This document shows positions 1-9,888 of a DNA stretch of 34,708 bases, in pieces. The stretch covers positions 1 to 34,708 of the forward strand of contig NZ_SJNZ01000028.1 in assembly GCF_004331155.1 (NCBI RefSeq), written 5' to 3'. The notes beneath the pieces are model-generated. The model was not told the origin of the DNA. It saw only the letters and a list, made by a program, of their open reading frames with translations, and did not search any database. This DNA comes from Acinetobacter terrestris (GTDB lineage: Bacteria > Pseudomonadota > Gammaproteobacteria > Pseudomonadales > Moraxellaceae). A program made the translations under genes and the position numbers. Numbering within the stretch: position 1 is the first letter of the stretch; every line of letters begins with the position of its first letter.

Positions 1-240
1 AAATAGTGTAGTGGTTATGGATAATGCAGCATTTCATAAAAGAGCAGATATTCTGGAGTTATTGGAACAACAAGGGCATAAAATTCTTTGGCTTCCTGCA
101 TACAGCCCTGATTTAAATCCTATAGAACAGATGTGGGCATGGGTTAAACGTAAGCGTAAAGAATGGTTGATCGACTCAGTCGATGAATTATTTCGAGTTT
201 TTTTCGAATCCTGTATGGATAATAAAGTAGTTTGACTATA
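1..240 (+). mobile_element. 3' end of an IS630-family insertion sequence (cut by the window edge)
   Basis: The first 235 bases encode the C-terminal part of an IS630-type DDE transposase. The element must end between the transposase stop (235) and the T-tract of the ihfA terminator (about 261). IS630 elements insert at TA, and TA dinucleotides occur at 237-240, but the inverted repeat cannot be fixed without the other end. The right boundary given is therefore approximate. The element lies just beyond the ihfA terminator, so it does not disrupt a gene here. Confidence 0.7.
2..235 (+). CDS. IS630-family transposase, C-terminal fragment
   Basis: This is the catalytic C-terminal part of an IS630/Tc1-mariner-like DDE transposase (DDE_3 type). 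The frame is open from base 2, so the gene starts outside the window. Visible family landmarks are the second catalytic aspartate in V-V-M-D-N-A-A-F-H and the final acidic residue in the S-P-D-L-N-P-I-E-Q-M-W block, followed by a basic helix (W-V-K-R-K-R-K). The reading frame is intact to its stop at 233-235. Whether the whole transposase is functional cannot be judged, because the N-terminal helix-turn-helix and the first aspartate are off the edge. No start codon should be assigned within the window; the internal GTG and ATG codons are not starts. Confidence 0.85.
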   Translation, partial: NSVVVMDNAAFHKRADILELLEQQGHKILWLPAYSPDLNPIEQMWAWVKRKRKEWLIDSVDELFRVFFESCMDNKVV

Positions 241-260
241 GCGCTTGGCAAATTTAAAAT

Positions 261-287
261 AAAAAAAAGCAGATCAATCGATCTGCT
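261..287 (-). terminator. Rho-independent terminator of the pheST-ihfA operon
   Basis: On the minus strand an 8-bp stem (268-275 paired with 280-287, four-base loop 276-279) is followed by a run of eight T (268-261). The ihfA stop codon (274-276) lies inside the hairpin, so the terminator overlaps the coding end. Confidence 0.85.
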
Positions 288-570
288 CATTTCCTACGCG
301 CTGGCGGAATTTCTGCCCTGCACGGAATGTGACTACACGGCGTGCAGAAATTGGAATTTCTTCACCCGTTTTTGGGTTTCGACCTGGGCGTTGACGTTTA
401 TCACGCAACTCAAAGTTACCGAACCCCGAAAGTTTTACTTGTTCGCCTGAGATTAGCGCTTGGCTAATCTCATCGAAGAACAACTCGACCATTTGTTTTG
501 CTTCACGACGGTTTAAACTCGTGAGCTCACTTAAATGATCAGCCATTTCTGCTTTTGTTAATGCTGTCAT
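274..570 (-). CDS. ihfA: Integration host factor subunit alpha
   Basis: This is a 98-residue DNA-bending protein of the HU/IHF family. It pairs with IHF-beta and acts in nucleoid structure, transcription and recombination. The usual family length is met. The N-terminal helices ([11 protein letters not shown]) lead into the V-K-L-S-G-F-G-N-F block and the DNA-contacting beta arm with G-R-N-P-K-T-G-E, where the proline intercalates. Assignment to IHF-alpha rather than HU or IHF-beta rests on length, the arm sequence and position directly after pheT, the conserved location of ihfA (himA). Its ATG (570-568) overlaps the pheT stop in an ATGA arrangement, which implies translational coupling. The stop codon is embedded in the operon terminator. 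Confidence 0.95.
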   Translation of the reverse strand: MTALTKAEMADHLSELTSLNRREAKQMVELFFDEISQALISGEQVKLSGFGNFELRDKRQRPGRNPKTGEEIPISARRVVTFRAGQKFRQRVGNEQID

Positions 571-2948
571 GAAGCCCTCAATGTCGCCTGATAAGTGTTT
601 TGCAACACTTCGATGATTTGATCCATACCCGATTTAATTTCAGCATCTTCAAGTGTACGTGATGGATGTTGCCATAAAATTGCAAATGCTAATGAGCGTT
701 TACCTTCTTCGACACCTTGTCCAGTGTATACATCGAACAACCAGGTCGAGCCTAATAACTCTCCACCCGTTTTTTCGATAAGTTGCTGAATTTCGCTAAC
801 ATTAATCTTATCACTAATTAAAAGCGCAATATCACGTCTAACCGATGGAAAACGTGATAATTCTGTAAAATTAGATACATAAGTTTGCAAAACAGCCTGT
901 TGATCGAGTTCTGCAACCCAAGTAATGCCCAAATCAAGCTCATCTTCTAAAGATGGGTGCAAACGGCCGAGGTAACCGACAGACTTGCCATCGACTAAAA
1001 TTTCAGCAGATTGGCCAGGATGTAACCATGCACGTTCTGAACGGACATATTCAACTTTTACACGGCCCGCAGCTAAAATCTCTTCAACTTCACCTTTAAG
1101 GTCAAAGAAATCCATCGGCTGTGCTTTCGCATGCCAAGATTCAGCATTTTTAGCACCGACTGCAATTAAAGCCAAAGTCGGGATTTGTTTCAGATCATGA
1201 ATGCTTTTTGCATCTTGATAATCAAACCGCAAACCTAGCTCAAAGAAACGTACGCGGCTTTGCTGACGGTTAATATTGTACTGCACGCATGGAATCAAGC
1301 TGGATAATAAAGTCGAACGCATCGCAGCCAATTCGCTTGAGATTGGGTTTGCCAACATCAATGGATTAACATTTGGATTCAATTGTTTTTCAAGTTTAGC
1401 ATCGGCAAAGCTGAAGCTGATCGCTTCTTGATAACCTAAAGTCACCAAGGTTTGACGAAGTTGAGGCAATTCAAACTGATCTTGATGTTTTGCAAGTTTC
1501 ACATCAATCACAGGCAGACTGATTTGAATGTTGTCATAACCGTGAATACGGGCAACTTCTTCAATCAGGTCTTGATAAATAGCCATGTCATAACGATGTG
1601 AAGGCGGAACAACAGTCCACTCGCCTTGTGCTTTTACCGTTACGATACAACCGAGACGTTGCAACGCATCGTTAATAAAGTCACTTTCAACGCGATAACC
1701 CAATAATTGATCCACCTGAGCTTGATTCAGTTCAATTGCATCACGTGTTGGTAAAAGTTCAGCTTTTTCTGCAACGATAACCGGACCAAACTCACCACCT
1801 GCCAATTCAGCAATAAGCTGTGATGCACGGTTCATGGCAATCATTGGTAATTCGAAATCGACACCACGTTCATAGCGCTGAGATGCATCGGTATGTAAAC
1901 CATAACGGCGTGCACGACCTGCGATGTGTAATGGTGCGAAGAAAGCAGATTCCAGGAAGATTTCAGTGGTTGCATCAGTCACTGATGAAGACAGGCCGCC
2001 CATAATACCGGCAATCGCTAATGCTTTTGCATCATCTGCAATGACCATCACATCTTCAGTCAATTCAACTTCTTGCTCGTTCAAAAGAACCAGTTTTTCA
2101 GCAGCAGTTGCCTGACGCACATGAACTGCACCTTGAACCTTGCCGCCATCAAATGCGTGTAGTGGTTGACCGAGCTCAATTAAAACGTAGTTGGTGATAT
2201 CGACAAGAATACTGTGCTGTCGGATACCAGAACGAGCCAGCGCACGCTCCATCCATTCAGGTATCGGTGCTTTGGTGTTGACGTTTTTGATTACGCGACC
2301 TAAATAACGTGGGCAACCTTCTGTATCAACAAGCACATTTTTAACATCTGTAATTGTTGCAGCAACCTGCTTGATTTCAGGTGCAGTCACAGCCAATTGG
2401 TTAATTACACCAATTTCACGTGCGATACCACGGATACTGAAACAGTCACCACGGTTTGGCGTGATGCTGATATCAATCACGTTGTCATCAAGGTTTAAAT
2501 ATTCACGTACATTTACCCCGACAGGCGCATCGTTCGGTAACTCTAAAAGACCATCAATTTTATCTTCAAGGTCGATTTCAGAAGCACCGCACAGCATGCC
2601 TTGTGATTCAACACCACGAAGCTTGCCTTTCTTGATTTTAAAATCACCCGGCAACACTGCACCAATGGTGGCTACAGGAGCTTTCATCCCTGCACGTACA
2701 TTTGGCGCACCGCACACGATTTGTAAAGGCTCACCTGAACCAATGTTCACTGTGGTGACACGTAAACGGTCTGCATCTGGATGCTGTTCCACAGTCAGAA
2801 CTTCACCTACAACCACACCTGTAAATGGTTTGGCTGCTGGAGCCAACTCATCGACTTCCAGACCCAGCATAGTCAATTGATCAGACAGTTTTTCACTATC
2901 AATGGCTGGGTTGACCCACGTGCGTAACCAATTTTCGCTAATTTTCAT
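567..2948 (-). CDS. pheT: Phenylalanine--tRNA ligase subunit beta
   Basis: This is the beta subunit of the alpha2-beta2 phenylalanyl-tRNA synthetase, which charges tRNA-Phe in the cytoplasm. At 793 residues it has the normal length. The domain order is visible: N-terminal segment M-K-I-S-E-N-W-L-R, an EMAP/tRNA-binding-like OB domain (about 40-150, with H-P-D-A-D-R-L), the B3/4 editing region, the B5 DNA-binding-like domain, a catalytic-core-like domain, and a C-terminal anticodon-binding FDX-ACB domain (about 700-793, with F-P-S-V-R-R-D-I-A). It follows pheS after a 145-bp gap filled by a dispersed repeat and overlaps ihfA by four bases. No truncation or frameshift is seen. Confidence 0.97.
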   Translation of the reverse strand: MKISENWLRTWVNPAIDSEKLSDQLTMLGLEVDELAPAAKPFTGVVVGEVLTVEQHPDADRLRVTTVNIGSGEPLQIVCGAPNVRAGMKAPVATIGAVLPGDFKIKKGKLRGVESQGMLCGASEIDLEDKIDGLLELPNDAPVGVNVREYLNLDDNVIDISITPNRGDCFSIRGIAREIGVINQLAVTAPEIKQVAATITDVKNVLVDTEGCPRYLGRVIKNVNTKAPIPEWMERALARSGIRQHSILVDITNYVLIELGQPLHAFDGGKVQGAVHVRQATAAEKLVLLNEQEVELTEDVMVIADDAKALAIAGIMGGLSSSVTDATTEIFLESAFFAPLHIAGRARRYGLHTDASQRYERGVDFELPMIAMNRASQLIAELAGGEFGPVIVAEKAELLPTRDAIELNQAQVDQLLGYRVESDFINDALQRLGCIVTVKAQGEWTVVPPSHRYDMAIYQDLIEEVARIHGYDNIQISLPVIDVKLAKHQDQFELPQLRQTLVTLGYQEAISFSFADAKLEKQLNPNVNPLMLANPISSELAAMRSTLLSSLIPCVQYNINRQQSRVRFFELGLRFDYQDAKSIHDLKQIPTLALIAVGAKNAESWHAKAQPMDFFDLKGEVEEILAAGRVKVEYVRSERAWLHPGQSAEILVDGKSVGYLGRLHPSLEDELDLGITWVAELDQQAVLQTYVSNFTELSRFPSVRRDIALLISDKINVSEIQQLIEKTGGELLGSTWLFDVYTGQGVEEGKRSLAFAILWQHPSRTLEDAEIKSGMDQIIEVLQNTYQATLRAS

Positions 2949-2983
2949 TTCTATAAAAACCTATAAATCTAATGTCTTGAATC

Positions 2984-3083
2984 CCCTCTAACTCCCCCTT
3001 TTTCACGGGAGAACCCCAACCATTTCGCGGAGTCCCTCCCCTTTTTAAAGGAGATGAGAAGCACTGCTTCGCAAGAGAGGTTA
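2984..3083. repeat. Dispersed intergenic palindromic repeat, copy 1 (between pheS and pheT)
   Basis: This stretch is pyrimidine/purine biased, with short inverted segments. Its core hairpin is at 3058-3070 (GAAGCA-C-TGCTTC). A related unit in opposite orientation lies at 10396-10500, with a core of GGAACA-G-TGTTCC read on the plus strand. The flanks also match: GATGAG before the hairpin, CGNAAGAG after it, and a TTAATAAAT word further on. It sits inside the pheS-pheT transcription unit, so it would be transcribed. Confidence 0.7.
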
Positions 3084-3093
3084 ATAAATTCGT

Positions 3094-4095
<1,002 letters not shown>

Positions 4096-4215
4096 TTAAA
4101 AATATAATAAAACCCCATATTCTAACAGTTTTTGAACGTATTGATGAAGTTCCCTGTAGAGGAAAATTAGATTGGCATCCAGATTTATAAAAAGTATAAG
4201 ATAAAGTCATTATTT

Positions 4216-5274
4216 ATGAGATCAATAACAATGGCACTCGATCCAATTTGGAAACAACAATTGACTTTGGTAACGTATGGTAATGAGTATCTCAGCCAGA
4301 ATTTAAGCTTTAATTACTGGGTACAGCATTCCATTTTTAACCAGCATAACTTGCGTTTCCGTGATCTCATGTCACAACATTTACTGGCGCAACATTTTCA
4401 AATCTGGCTTGAAGGCCTAAAAAAACAAGGCACTCATCGCATTAGCTTACATAGCTCAAGCCTTTTAATTGACGAAAAAAATCCAAATGCCAATGTAGAG
4501 CTTTTAGCCATTCCGCATTTTATTGTCAGCCATGAACACAATAAAAAAACCGCCTGGATTTTTGGTAAGGAACTCCCAGAATGGTATAGCGCTGACAATG
4601 ACTATGAAGCGCCTAAACCGCAGCAGGAACAATGCCGTCAGGAAACATTTTGGCGTTTTGATTTAAATCCCAAGCTTGCAAAACGTCTAGATGCCGATTT
4701 ACAACAGCCGAATTGGGATGACATTCAGGCTTATACCGATAACGAATTATTCGATAGCAAGTTTGCACAAGGCTTTAGCGAACCGGCAAACCGGGATTTT
4801 CCTTATTACGGCCTTACTCAGGCGGAGACCGAAAATGCCGAGGGTTCGCCTTTGCTTGAAAGTAAATATCTGCCTTTACTGCCAACTGACTATCAAGCAG
4901 ATTATGCACATACCACACTACATCGTTTAGAAGCATTATCGAGTTACATTGAGCACAAGCAGCAGCATCCGTTTCATGCCGATGGCAGTGAACTAACACC
5001 GGAAGAACAACTGAATCTGCGCCACTTTTCGCAAAAACTGGATGATTTAAGGGCAAAGTTTATTGTCAAAGTTGCCAATCATTATCAGTCTGCAAAACTG
5101 ACCCAAGTAGAAATGGCCAATCCTCTGGATGGAGCACATACAATTCCCCAGGTATTACCTCATTTAAAAACTCACAAAGCGCATGTTCCGCACAAAGTCG
5201 GTGCATCTGGGGTAATTAAACTGATTTTGTTGACTATCGTGATTTGTATCCTGGCTTATTATTTCGGACTTTAA
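4216..5274 (+). CDS. Conserved hypothetical protein with C-terminal membrane anchor
   Basis: I do not recognise a functional domain in these 352 residues. The body is hydrophilic, rich in Gln, His and aromatic residues, with no signal peptide. The only membrane segment is at the extreme C-terminus (about 333-351), preceded by a His/Lys-rich stretch (H-L-K-T-H-K-A-H-V-P-H-K-V). This suggests a tail-anchored inner-membrane protein with a large cytoplasmic N-terminal part. Two in-frame starts are possible: 4216 (M-R-S-I-T) and ATG 4231 (M-A-L-D-P-I-W). Neither has a strong ribosome binding site, and the second looks more natural. It is divergent from pheS and followed by a long hairpin at 5330-5366. 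Confidence 0.75.
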   Translation: MRSITMALDPIWKQQLTLVTYGNEYLSQNLSFNYWVQHSIFNQHNLRFRDLMSQHLLAQHFQIWLEGLKKQGTHRISLHSSSLLIDEKNPNANVELLAIPHFIVSHEHNKKTAWIFGKELPEWYSADNDYEAPKPQQEQCRQETFWRFDLNPKLAKRLDADLQQPNWDDIQAYTDNELFDSKFAQGFSEPANRDFPYYGLTQAETENAEGSPLLESKYLPLLPTDYQADYAHTTLHRLEALSSYIEHKQQHPFHADGSELTPEEQLNLRHFSQKLDDLRAKFIVKVANHYQSAKLTQVEMANPLDGAHTIPQVLPHLKTHKAHVPHKVGASGVIKLILLTIVICILAYYFGL

Positions 5275-5329
5275 TTTTTATAAAGATACTTAAACATCAA
5301 TGCAGCAGATACAAATCAGTAGACATAAA

Positions 5330-5366
5330 AAGAAGAACAGGTATTTTATCCATACTTGTTCTTCTT
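5330..5366. terminator. Long hairpin between convergent genes, probable bidirectional terminator
   Basis: A 15-bp stem (5330-5344 with 5352-5366, one G-T wobble, seven-base loop) sits between the plus-strand gene ending at 5274 and the minus-strand gene ending at 5465. The T-rich tail is interrupted on the plus side and somewhat better on the minus side (CTTCTTTTTATG). Confidence 0.6.
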
Positions 5367-5464
5367 ATCTTATGTTTGGTTAGTCTTAAAAATAAGATCA
5401 AGCAAAGTTTATATTCAACCTACCCACTGATCCGATATTTTCAACCCACCTGAATATAAACAGA

Positions 5465-5974
5465 TTACAAATCCAGCTTTTGATGATCTGACTCGACTTC
5501 ACCGGCATGCCCGGTAACATTGCCTTTTAGCACTTTAAAGAGCTGGGTCACTTTATTGTCAGTCACGTTCCAGTATTCTGCACTCACCGCTTCAGCGACC
5601 AAAACGCGCACACTCGGATCTTCCTTTCGTTTAAACCAGTTTTCAGCCCAGGGATTCCAGAGCTGATCAATCAAGGCGCGATCTGTACTGATATGCGCAT
5701 GCGCACTAATCGAGACATAAATATTGTCAGAAGGTTTGGCAAAAGATAACCCAATCTGATTACGCCCTGAATTGACTGCACTCACCAAATCGTTGCTATC
5801 TTTCAAGATAAAGTACAGATTGTGACTTTGACTCATCTGCTCAGTCTTTTTGGAATTGAGCATGGTCATGGGTTGTGAATGCAATTCCTGGGTTTCAGTC
5901 GCGTGACTGATCATGGCATATTTTACATCCTTGATAAGTTCCCATAATTTTTCGCGATTATGATTATCCGTCAT
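5465..5974 (-). CDS. Pyridoxamine 5'-phosphate oxidase-like (general stress protein 26 type) protein
   Basis: This 169-residue protein resembles the flavin-binding split-barrel family that includes general stress protein 26. Supporting features are the N-terminal L-W-E-L-I-K-D-V-K-Y-A-M-I helix and strand, the Q-P-M-T-M segment, L-Y-F-I-L followed by a serine/asparagine-rich turn, and N-I-Y-V-S-I-S-A-H-A ending a strand, then L-W-N-P-W-A-E-N-W-F typical of this subgroup. Members bind FMN or FAD; the substrate is generally unknown. True PdxH activity is not expected, since the protein is shorter than PdxH. The start at 5974 follows an AGGAGA-like site a few bases upstream. It appears to be transcribed alone. 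Confidence 0.8.
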   Translation of the reverse strand: MTDNHNREKLWELIKDVKYAMISHATETQELHSQPMTMLNSKKTEQMSQSHNLYFILKDSNDLVSAVNSGRNQIGLSFAKPSDNIYVSISAHAHISTDRALIDQLWNPWAENWFKRKEDPSVRVLVAEAVSAEYWNVTDNKVTQLFKVLKGNVTGHAGEVESDHQKLDL

Positions 5975-6357
5975 TACTCTTCTCCTGAAGCCAAACTTTA
6001 GAAATAAGAAAGAAAAAATTATTAAATGTTGTGCATTCGCTTCTTTTCCAGAGTAGTGATATTTTTTGCTTTGAGTATCCCCCCTTACTCAACTTATACA
6101 TTTGAATAATAAAAGATTGGCTTAAAGCTCATAAGAAATAACGAAAAAGAATTTATTTAGCAAGAGAATCAGGAAGTCGAATCTAGGTTGAGATTTTTAT
6201 CGTTGGTGAAATAACAGGAAAAAGTGGAGTAACCAATTAATTTATTATTATTCAATTATTTAGTATTAATCTTGCATGAATCATATTCAGGACTGTTGAT
6301 ATTTAAGAGTAAACACAAAAAGTAATTCACAAAATGAAAATACCAACAGCCCAGATT
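5975..6357. other. 383-bp gap with no recognised gene
   Basis: The sequence is AT-rich. It should hold the promoter of the stress-protein gene and the 3' end of the tcdA transcript. The only structure noted is a loose 12-bp inverted pair (6293-6304 with 6338-6349, about 33-base loop) just downstream of tcdA on the minus strand, without a T-tract. No open frame with a credible ribosome binding site was found. Confidence 0.5.
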
Positions 6358-7146
6358 CTATAATGATTTTGATGCTGCAGTTTTCACTTTCTTAACCGTC
6401 AGCTTCTTCAGAACTTCTGAAACTGCAATCATGGCAAAACTTGAAGTGACCACCACGGCTGAACCATAACCACCACAACGCAAGCCGGCACTTGGACAAA
6501 CATCTGCACTTGAGAATGAGTTATCAATCGAATACACGCAGGTAATACCAAATTTCTCTTTGTGCTTTTTACCAATCCCTTTGGCGCGTAACTGAGTACG
6601 TAACTTGGCTAACATCGGATCTTGTTCAGTTTTAGACAAATCTGCAACACGAATTTTTAAGGGATCCAGCTTTCCGCCTGCCCCGCCAGACACGATTAAA
6701 GGAATTTTATTGAATCTGCAATGCAGCATCAAGGCCAATTTGGCTTTGACATCATCAATGCAGTCTAGAACTACATCAGGCTTGTTCTCTAAAAGTTGCT
6801 TGACATTATCAGGTGTTAAATAATCATCTACCAAATTGATTTTAATCCGTGGATTAATCGAATAACAACGCTCTGCCATCACCTCAATTTTCTCACGCCC
6901 CAAGGTCGAACTCATGGCAGGCAACTGACGGTTAATATTGGATGCAGCAACCACATCCATATCAATGATCGTCAGTTCAGCAATACCGGTACGTGCCAAA
7001 GCTTCAACCGCCCAAGAACCGACACCGCCAATCCCGATTACCATCACATGGCTGTGCTCATACTGACGGAAAGCTTCATCTCCATAAATTTTTTCCACAC
7101 CTGCAAAGCGGCGCTCATATTCATCATCTTCAGGAAGATTAGTCAT
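6358..7146 (-). CDS. tcdA: tRNA threonylcarbamoyladenosine dehydratase
   Basis: This E1-like (ThiF/MoeB) ATP-dependent enzyme cyclises t6A37 of ANN-decoding tRNAs to ct6A. It has 262 residues, close to the usual 260-270. The nucleotide-binding loop G-I-G-G-V-G-S (38-44), the acidic strand I-I-D-M-D (60-64), the N-R-Q motif (72-74) and the A-G-G-K-L-D-P substrate region are all present. The C-terminal D-V-C-P-S-A-G-L-R-C-G-G-Y-G-S stretch is typical of TcdA/YgdL and separates it from ThiF and MoeB. It starts 0.2 kb downstream of orn on the same strand but behind the orn terminator, so it probably has its own promoter. Confidence 0.93.
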   Translation of the reverse strand: MTNLPEDDEYERRFAGVEKIYGDEAFRQYEHSHVMVIGIGGVGSWAVEALARTGIAELTIIDMDVVAASNINRQLPAMSSTLGREKIEVMAERCYSINPRIKINLVDDYLTPDNVKQLLENKPDVVLDCIDDVKAKLALMLHCRFNKIPLIVSGGAGGKLDPLKIRVADLSKTEQDPMLAKLRTQLRAKGIGKKHKEKFGITCVYSIDNSFSSADVCPSAGLRCGGYGSAVVVTSSFAMIAVSEVLKKLTVKKVKTAASKSL

Positions 7147-7300
7147 TCGTCATCTGGTATCTAAAAAACACCGGCGCATTTTACCAAATTCCACCCTAAT
7201 TCGATAATCTATATCTTTCGCATGATCTTCCACATGATTAAGCCGATGAAATAAATATAAAAAATTGCTCAAAAATAGAGATAGAATTTTTACAGCTATA

Positions 7301-7325
7301 AAAAAAGAGGCTTCCGCCTCTTTTT
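7301..7325 (-). terminator. Terminator of orn
   Basis: GAGGC (7307-7311), loop TTCC and GCCTC (7316-7320) are flanked by A-runs on the left and T-runs on the right, so the structure works in both directions. On the minus strand it lies just after the orn stop and before tcdA. Confidence 0.85.
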
Positions 7326-7337
7326 CTCACTCTTTAT

Positions 7338-7889
7338 TTAATTGGTAATAAAGAAATACTGACGATAATATTTGAGTTCCACAATCGAATCGCGAATATC
7401 ATCCATGGCTAAATGCGAGGCATTCTTTTTCAGGCCACTCATGATTTCTGGGCGCCAGCGTTTCGCCAACTCTTTCACTGAAGACACGTCAAGATTACGG
7501 TAATGGAAAAACTGTTCCATTTCCGGCATTAAACGGTGCAAAAAACGACGGTCTTGGCAAATGGAGTTGCCACACATGGGTGATGATTTTGGTGTCACCC
7601 ATTTTCTCAGGAACTCTAAGGTTTGTTGTTCCGCATCTTGCGCCGTGAGTTTACTACGGCGTACACGTTCAATCAGACCTGATTGTCCATGTTGACGGGT
7701 ATTCCACTCATCCATCGCATTGAGCACGCGATCCGACTGGTGAACAGCAAGCACAGGGCCTTCCGCCAAAATATTGAGGTTATCATCCGTCACAATAGTT
7801 GCAACTTCAATAATTTGGTCGTTATCAGTATCTAGACCTGTCATTTCAAGGTCAATCCAAATCAGGCGTGTATCAGGAGTGCTGCTCAT
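7338..7889 (-). CDS. orn: Oligoribonuclease
   Basis: This 3'-5' exoribonuclease of the DEDDh family degrades dinucleotides and very short RNAs, including pGpG from c-di-GMP breakdown, and is usually essential in gammaproteobacteria. It has 183 residues, the normal length. The catalytic residues are visible: D13 and E15 in [11 protein letters not shown]113 in C-Q-D-R-R-F, and the H159-x4-D164 pair in S-H-L-A-M-D-D-I-R. It is divergent from rsgA, as in many gammaproteobacteria, with about 125 bp of shared promoter region. The Orn role in pGpG removal links it biochemically to the EAL-domain protein at 16903-18972. Confidence 0.96.
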   Translation of the reverse strand: MSSTPDTRLIWIDLEMTGLDTDNDQIIEVATIVTDDNLNILAEGPVLAVHQSDRVLNAMDEWNTRQHGQSGLIERVRRSKLTAQDAEQQTLEFLRKWVTPKSSPMCGNSICQDRRFLHRLMPEMEQFFHYRNLDVSSVKELAKRWRPEIMSGLKKNASHLAMDDIRDSIVELKYYRQYFFITN

Positions 7890-8014
7890 AAATGTGCAAT
7901 CTTATTAGGCTTAAAAACCGCTATAGTAGCAAATTTATTGCGTCGATGCTGTAACTCGTACCCCGCTTCATGCTATTTTTGACATCCTTAGTTCATGGTT
8001 TTTTTAGGATATGA

Positions 8015-9073
8015 ATGGCTTTAATTCGTAAACGTCGTTTAACTGAACAGCAGCAACGTCGCATTCAGAAACAACATCAAACACGTCAAGAAGAACTCGA
8101 CACTTCAAGTGACTTAGAAGGCTTGGTGGTACAGCACTATGGTCGTCAACTTGAGGTTCAAGCCCTATCAACGCCTGATGAGCATCCGATCAAACCTGAA
8201 GTACTCGCAGGTGAGCCAGACCCGTTCTGGAAGCCGATTGAACTCGGCAGTGTCTGGCGCTGTCATACCCGGACCAATTTAGAAGCATTGGTTACAGGTG
8301 ACCGGGTCAAATGGCAGGCTGACCCGAATACCGGACTGGGGATTATTACTGCGATTCATCCACGTCAATCCCTGCTGACCCGTCCTGACCGCTACCATAA
8401 AGTTAAACCGGTTGCAGCCAATGTCAGTTTAATTGTGATTGTGTTTGCCTCCTTCCCAGAAGTCGCGCCAAGCTTAATTGACCGTTATATCGTGGCGTGC
8501 GCCGATGCAGAAATTCCTGCACTTTTGGTGCTAAATAAAGCTGACTTGATTAAAGAAAATGATCCAATTTTGAACTTGATGAAAGAGTATCAAGCATTGG
8601 GTTATGAAGTAATGCAAACTCAATCTGATGGTGATTTAACTGAACTGGCCAATCGTTTGGCGGGCGAAACCGTGGCCTTTGTGGGGCAGTCGGGGGTCGG
8701 GAAAAGCTCGCTGATTAATGCCATGGTTCCCGATGCTGCACAAAAGACCAATATCATTTCAGAAAACTCTGCACTGGGTCAGCACACCACCACCTCTACA
8801 CGTTTAATTGCGTTCGGTGAAGGTGCAGCACTGATCGACTCCCCCGGAATTCGTGAATTTGGTTTATGGCATTTGAACCCAGATAAAGTTCAGCGAGGTT
8901 TTCCTGAAATAGAAAATCTGCTTGGACATTGCCAGTTCCGTAACTGCACCCACAAGCACGAAAAACAATGCGCTTTGCGTCAGGCAGCCGCGAATGGTGA
9001 AATTTTACAGCGTCGTTTAGACAGTTATTTACGTTTAGGCGATGAAATTGCTGAAGCACAGCAAAAAAATTAG
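8015..9073 (+). CDS. rsgA: Small ribosomal subunit biogenesis GTPase RsgA
   Basis: This circularly permuted GTPase helps late 30S subunit maturation. It has 352 residues. An N-terminal basic segment and OB fold (about 30-130) come first. The G motifs then appear in permuted order: N-K-A-D (174-177), P-loop G-Q-S-G-V-G-K-S (224-231) and D-S-P-G (275-278). A C-terminal zinc motif uses C306, C311, H313 and C319. The start at 8015 has AGGAT just upstream; an ATG at 8011 is out of frame. It is divergent from orn. Confidence 0.96.
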   Translation: MALIRKRRLTEQQQRRIQKQHQTRQEELDTSSDLEGLVVQHYGRQLEVQALSTPDEHPIKPEVLAGEPDPFWKPIELGSVWRCHTRTNLEALVTGDRVKWQADPNTGLGIITAIHPRQSLLTRPDRYHKVKPVAANVSLIVIVFASFPEVAPSLIDRYIVACADAEIPALLVLNKADLIKENDPILNLMKEYQALGYEVMQTQSDGDLTELANRLAGETVAFVGQSGVGKSSLINAMVPDAAQKTNIISENSALGQHTTTSTRLIAFGEGAALIDSPGIREFGLWHLNPDKVQRGFPEIENLLGHCQFRNCTHKHEKQCALRQAAANGEILQRRLDSYLRLGDEIAEAQQKN

Positions 9074-9107
9074 TTTTTCTTAACCCTTAGCCCTTGAAGC
9101 GGCGATT

Positions 9108-9134
9108 TTGATCGCCATATTTATGAGCTATACT
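9108..9134 (+). promoter_or_regulatory. Candidate promoter of the rhodanese-grxC-secB operon
   Basis: TATACT (9129-9134) is a good -10 hexamer. TTGATC at 9108-9113 is a partial -35, with a short 15-bp spacer. The -35 falls in the loop and right arm of a small GGCGAT/ATCGCC hairpin (9101-9116) that could end rsgA transcription. The assignment is by eye only. Confidence 0.4.
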
Positions 9135-9166
9135 CTACGCAATTTAAAATTGTATTTAGGTGACTT

Positions 9167-9574
9167 GTGGAACGTTGGTTGGAATTTATGGGGAATCACC
9201 CCTTCTTGTTTGGAACACTTGGGGTTCTCATCGTTTTGTTCTTCGTTTTAGAAGGACAACGCAATGGTCGTAAGATTTCACCACAGTCTTTGGGTATTTT
9301 AGTCAAAGCTAAAAATGCTCTGCTGATTGATTTACGCGATGCGAAAGACTTTCGTGAAGGTCATATCAGCGGTAGCCGTAATATTCCGTATAGCCAAATT
9401 ACAAGCCATCTTGAAGAGTTAAAATCTTCGGATCGTCCACTGGTGTTTATCTGTAACCTGGGTCAAATCGCAGGTACAGCTTTGCAACAAGTGGGTCATG
9501 CTGATAGCTACCGTTTAGATGGCGGCGTAAACAACTGGAAAGTCCAAGGCTTACCGCTCATTAAAAGTAAATAA
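9167..9574 (+). CDS. Membrane-anchored rhodanese-like protein (YibN type)
   Basis: This is a 135-residue single-domain rhodanese tethered by one N-terminal membrane helix (about 11-29). The domain (about 38-132) has the entry motif L-L-I-D-L-R-D-A-K-D-F-R-E-G-H-I-S-G-S-R-N-I-P and the active-site cysteine C96 in F-I-C-N-L-G-Q, followed by the closing G-G-V-N-N-W motif. It may carry persulfide sulfur, but its physiological partner is unknown. Translation begins at GTG 9167, the first codon that gives the full anchor. It is 21 bp before grxC and then secB, the same order as E. coli yibN-grxC-secB, which supports one operon. Confidence 0.88.
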   Translation: MERWLEFMGNHPFLFGTLGVLIVLFFVLEGQRNGRKISPQSLGILVKAKNALLIDLRDAKDFREGHISGSRNIPYSQITSHLEELKSSDRPLVFICNLGQIAGTALQQVGHADSYRLDGGVNNWKVQGLPLIKSK

Positions 9575-9595
9575 TTCGCTTAAGGAGATATCTTA

Positions 9596-9850
9596 ATGGC
9601 TGAAGTAGTAATTTATTCAACAACTGTATGCCCTTACTGCGTTCGCGCAAAACAACTTCTTGAGCGTAAAGGCGTTGTATATAAAGAAATTAATTTATCT
9701 AAAGAAGCGCCTGAAGTACGTCTTGAATTGATGCAACGCACCAATCACCGTACTGTTCCACAAATTTTTATTAACGACCAATTTATCGGTGGTTTTGATC
9801 AACTTTATGCTTTAGAGCGTGAAGGAAAACTCAACGACTTATTGGCTTAA
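9596..9850 (+). CDS. grxC: Glutaredoxin 3
   Basis: This 84-residue cytoplasmic glutathione-dependent dithiol oxidoreductase has the redox motif C12-P-Y-C15. The cis-proline loop T-V-P-Q-I-F-I and the G-G-F-D glutathione-binding segment follow in the usual places. AAGGAGA upstream of the ATG is a strong ribosome binding site. It lies between the rhodanese gene and secB, with 21-bp and 38-bp gaps. Confidence 0.96.
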   Translation: MAEVVIYSTTVCPYCVRAKQLLERKGVVYKEINLSKEAPEVRLELMQRTNHRTVPQIFINDQFIGGFDQLYALEREGKLNDLLA

Positions 9851-9888
9851 TGGTTTTATTAAGTCACCCTCATATTAAGGATTAAAAA

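Noticed and set aside
2371..2880. 169-codon plus-strand frame antisense to pheT
   Set aside because: It lies wholly inside pheT, has no recognisable product, and its composition follows the opposite strand.
5244..5453. 69-codon plus-strand frame after the tail-anchored protein
   Set aside because: It overlaps the end of the upstream gene and the hairpin at 5330-5366; its hydrophobicity comes from T-rich intergenic sequence.
6293..6349. Inverted pair after tcdA as a terminator
   Set aside because: The loop is about 33 bases and no T-tract follows.
7979..7984. Perfect TTGACA upstream of rsgA
   Set aside because: No -10 hexamer lies 16-18 bp downstream, and the ribosome binding site is too close.
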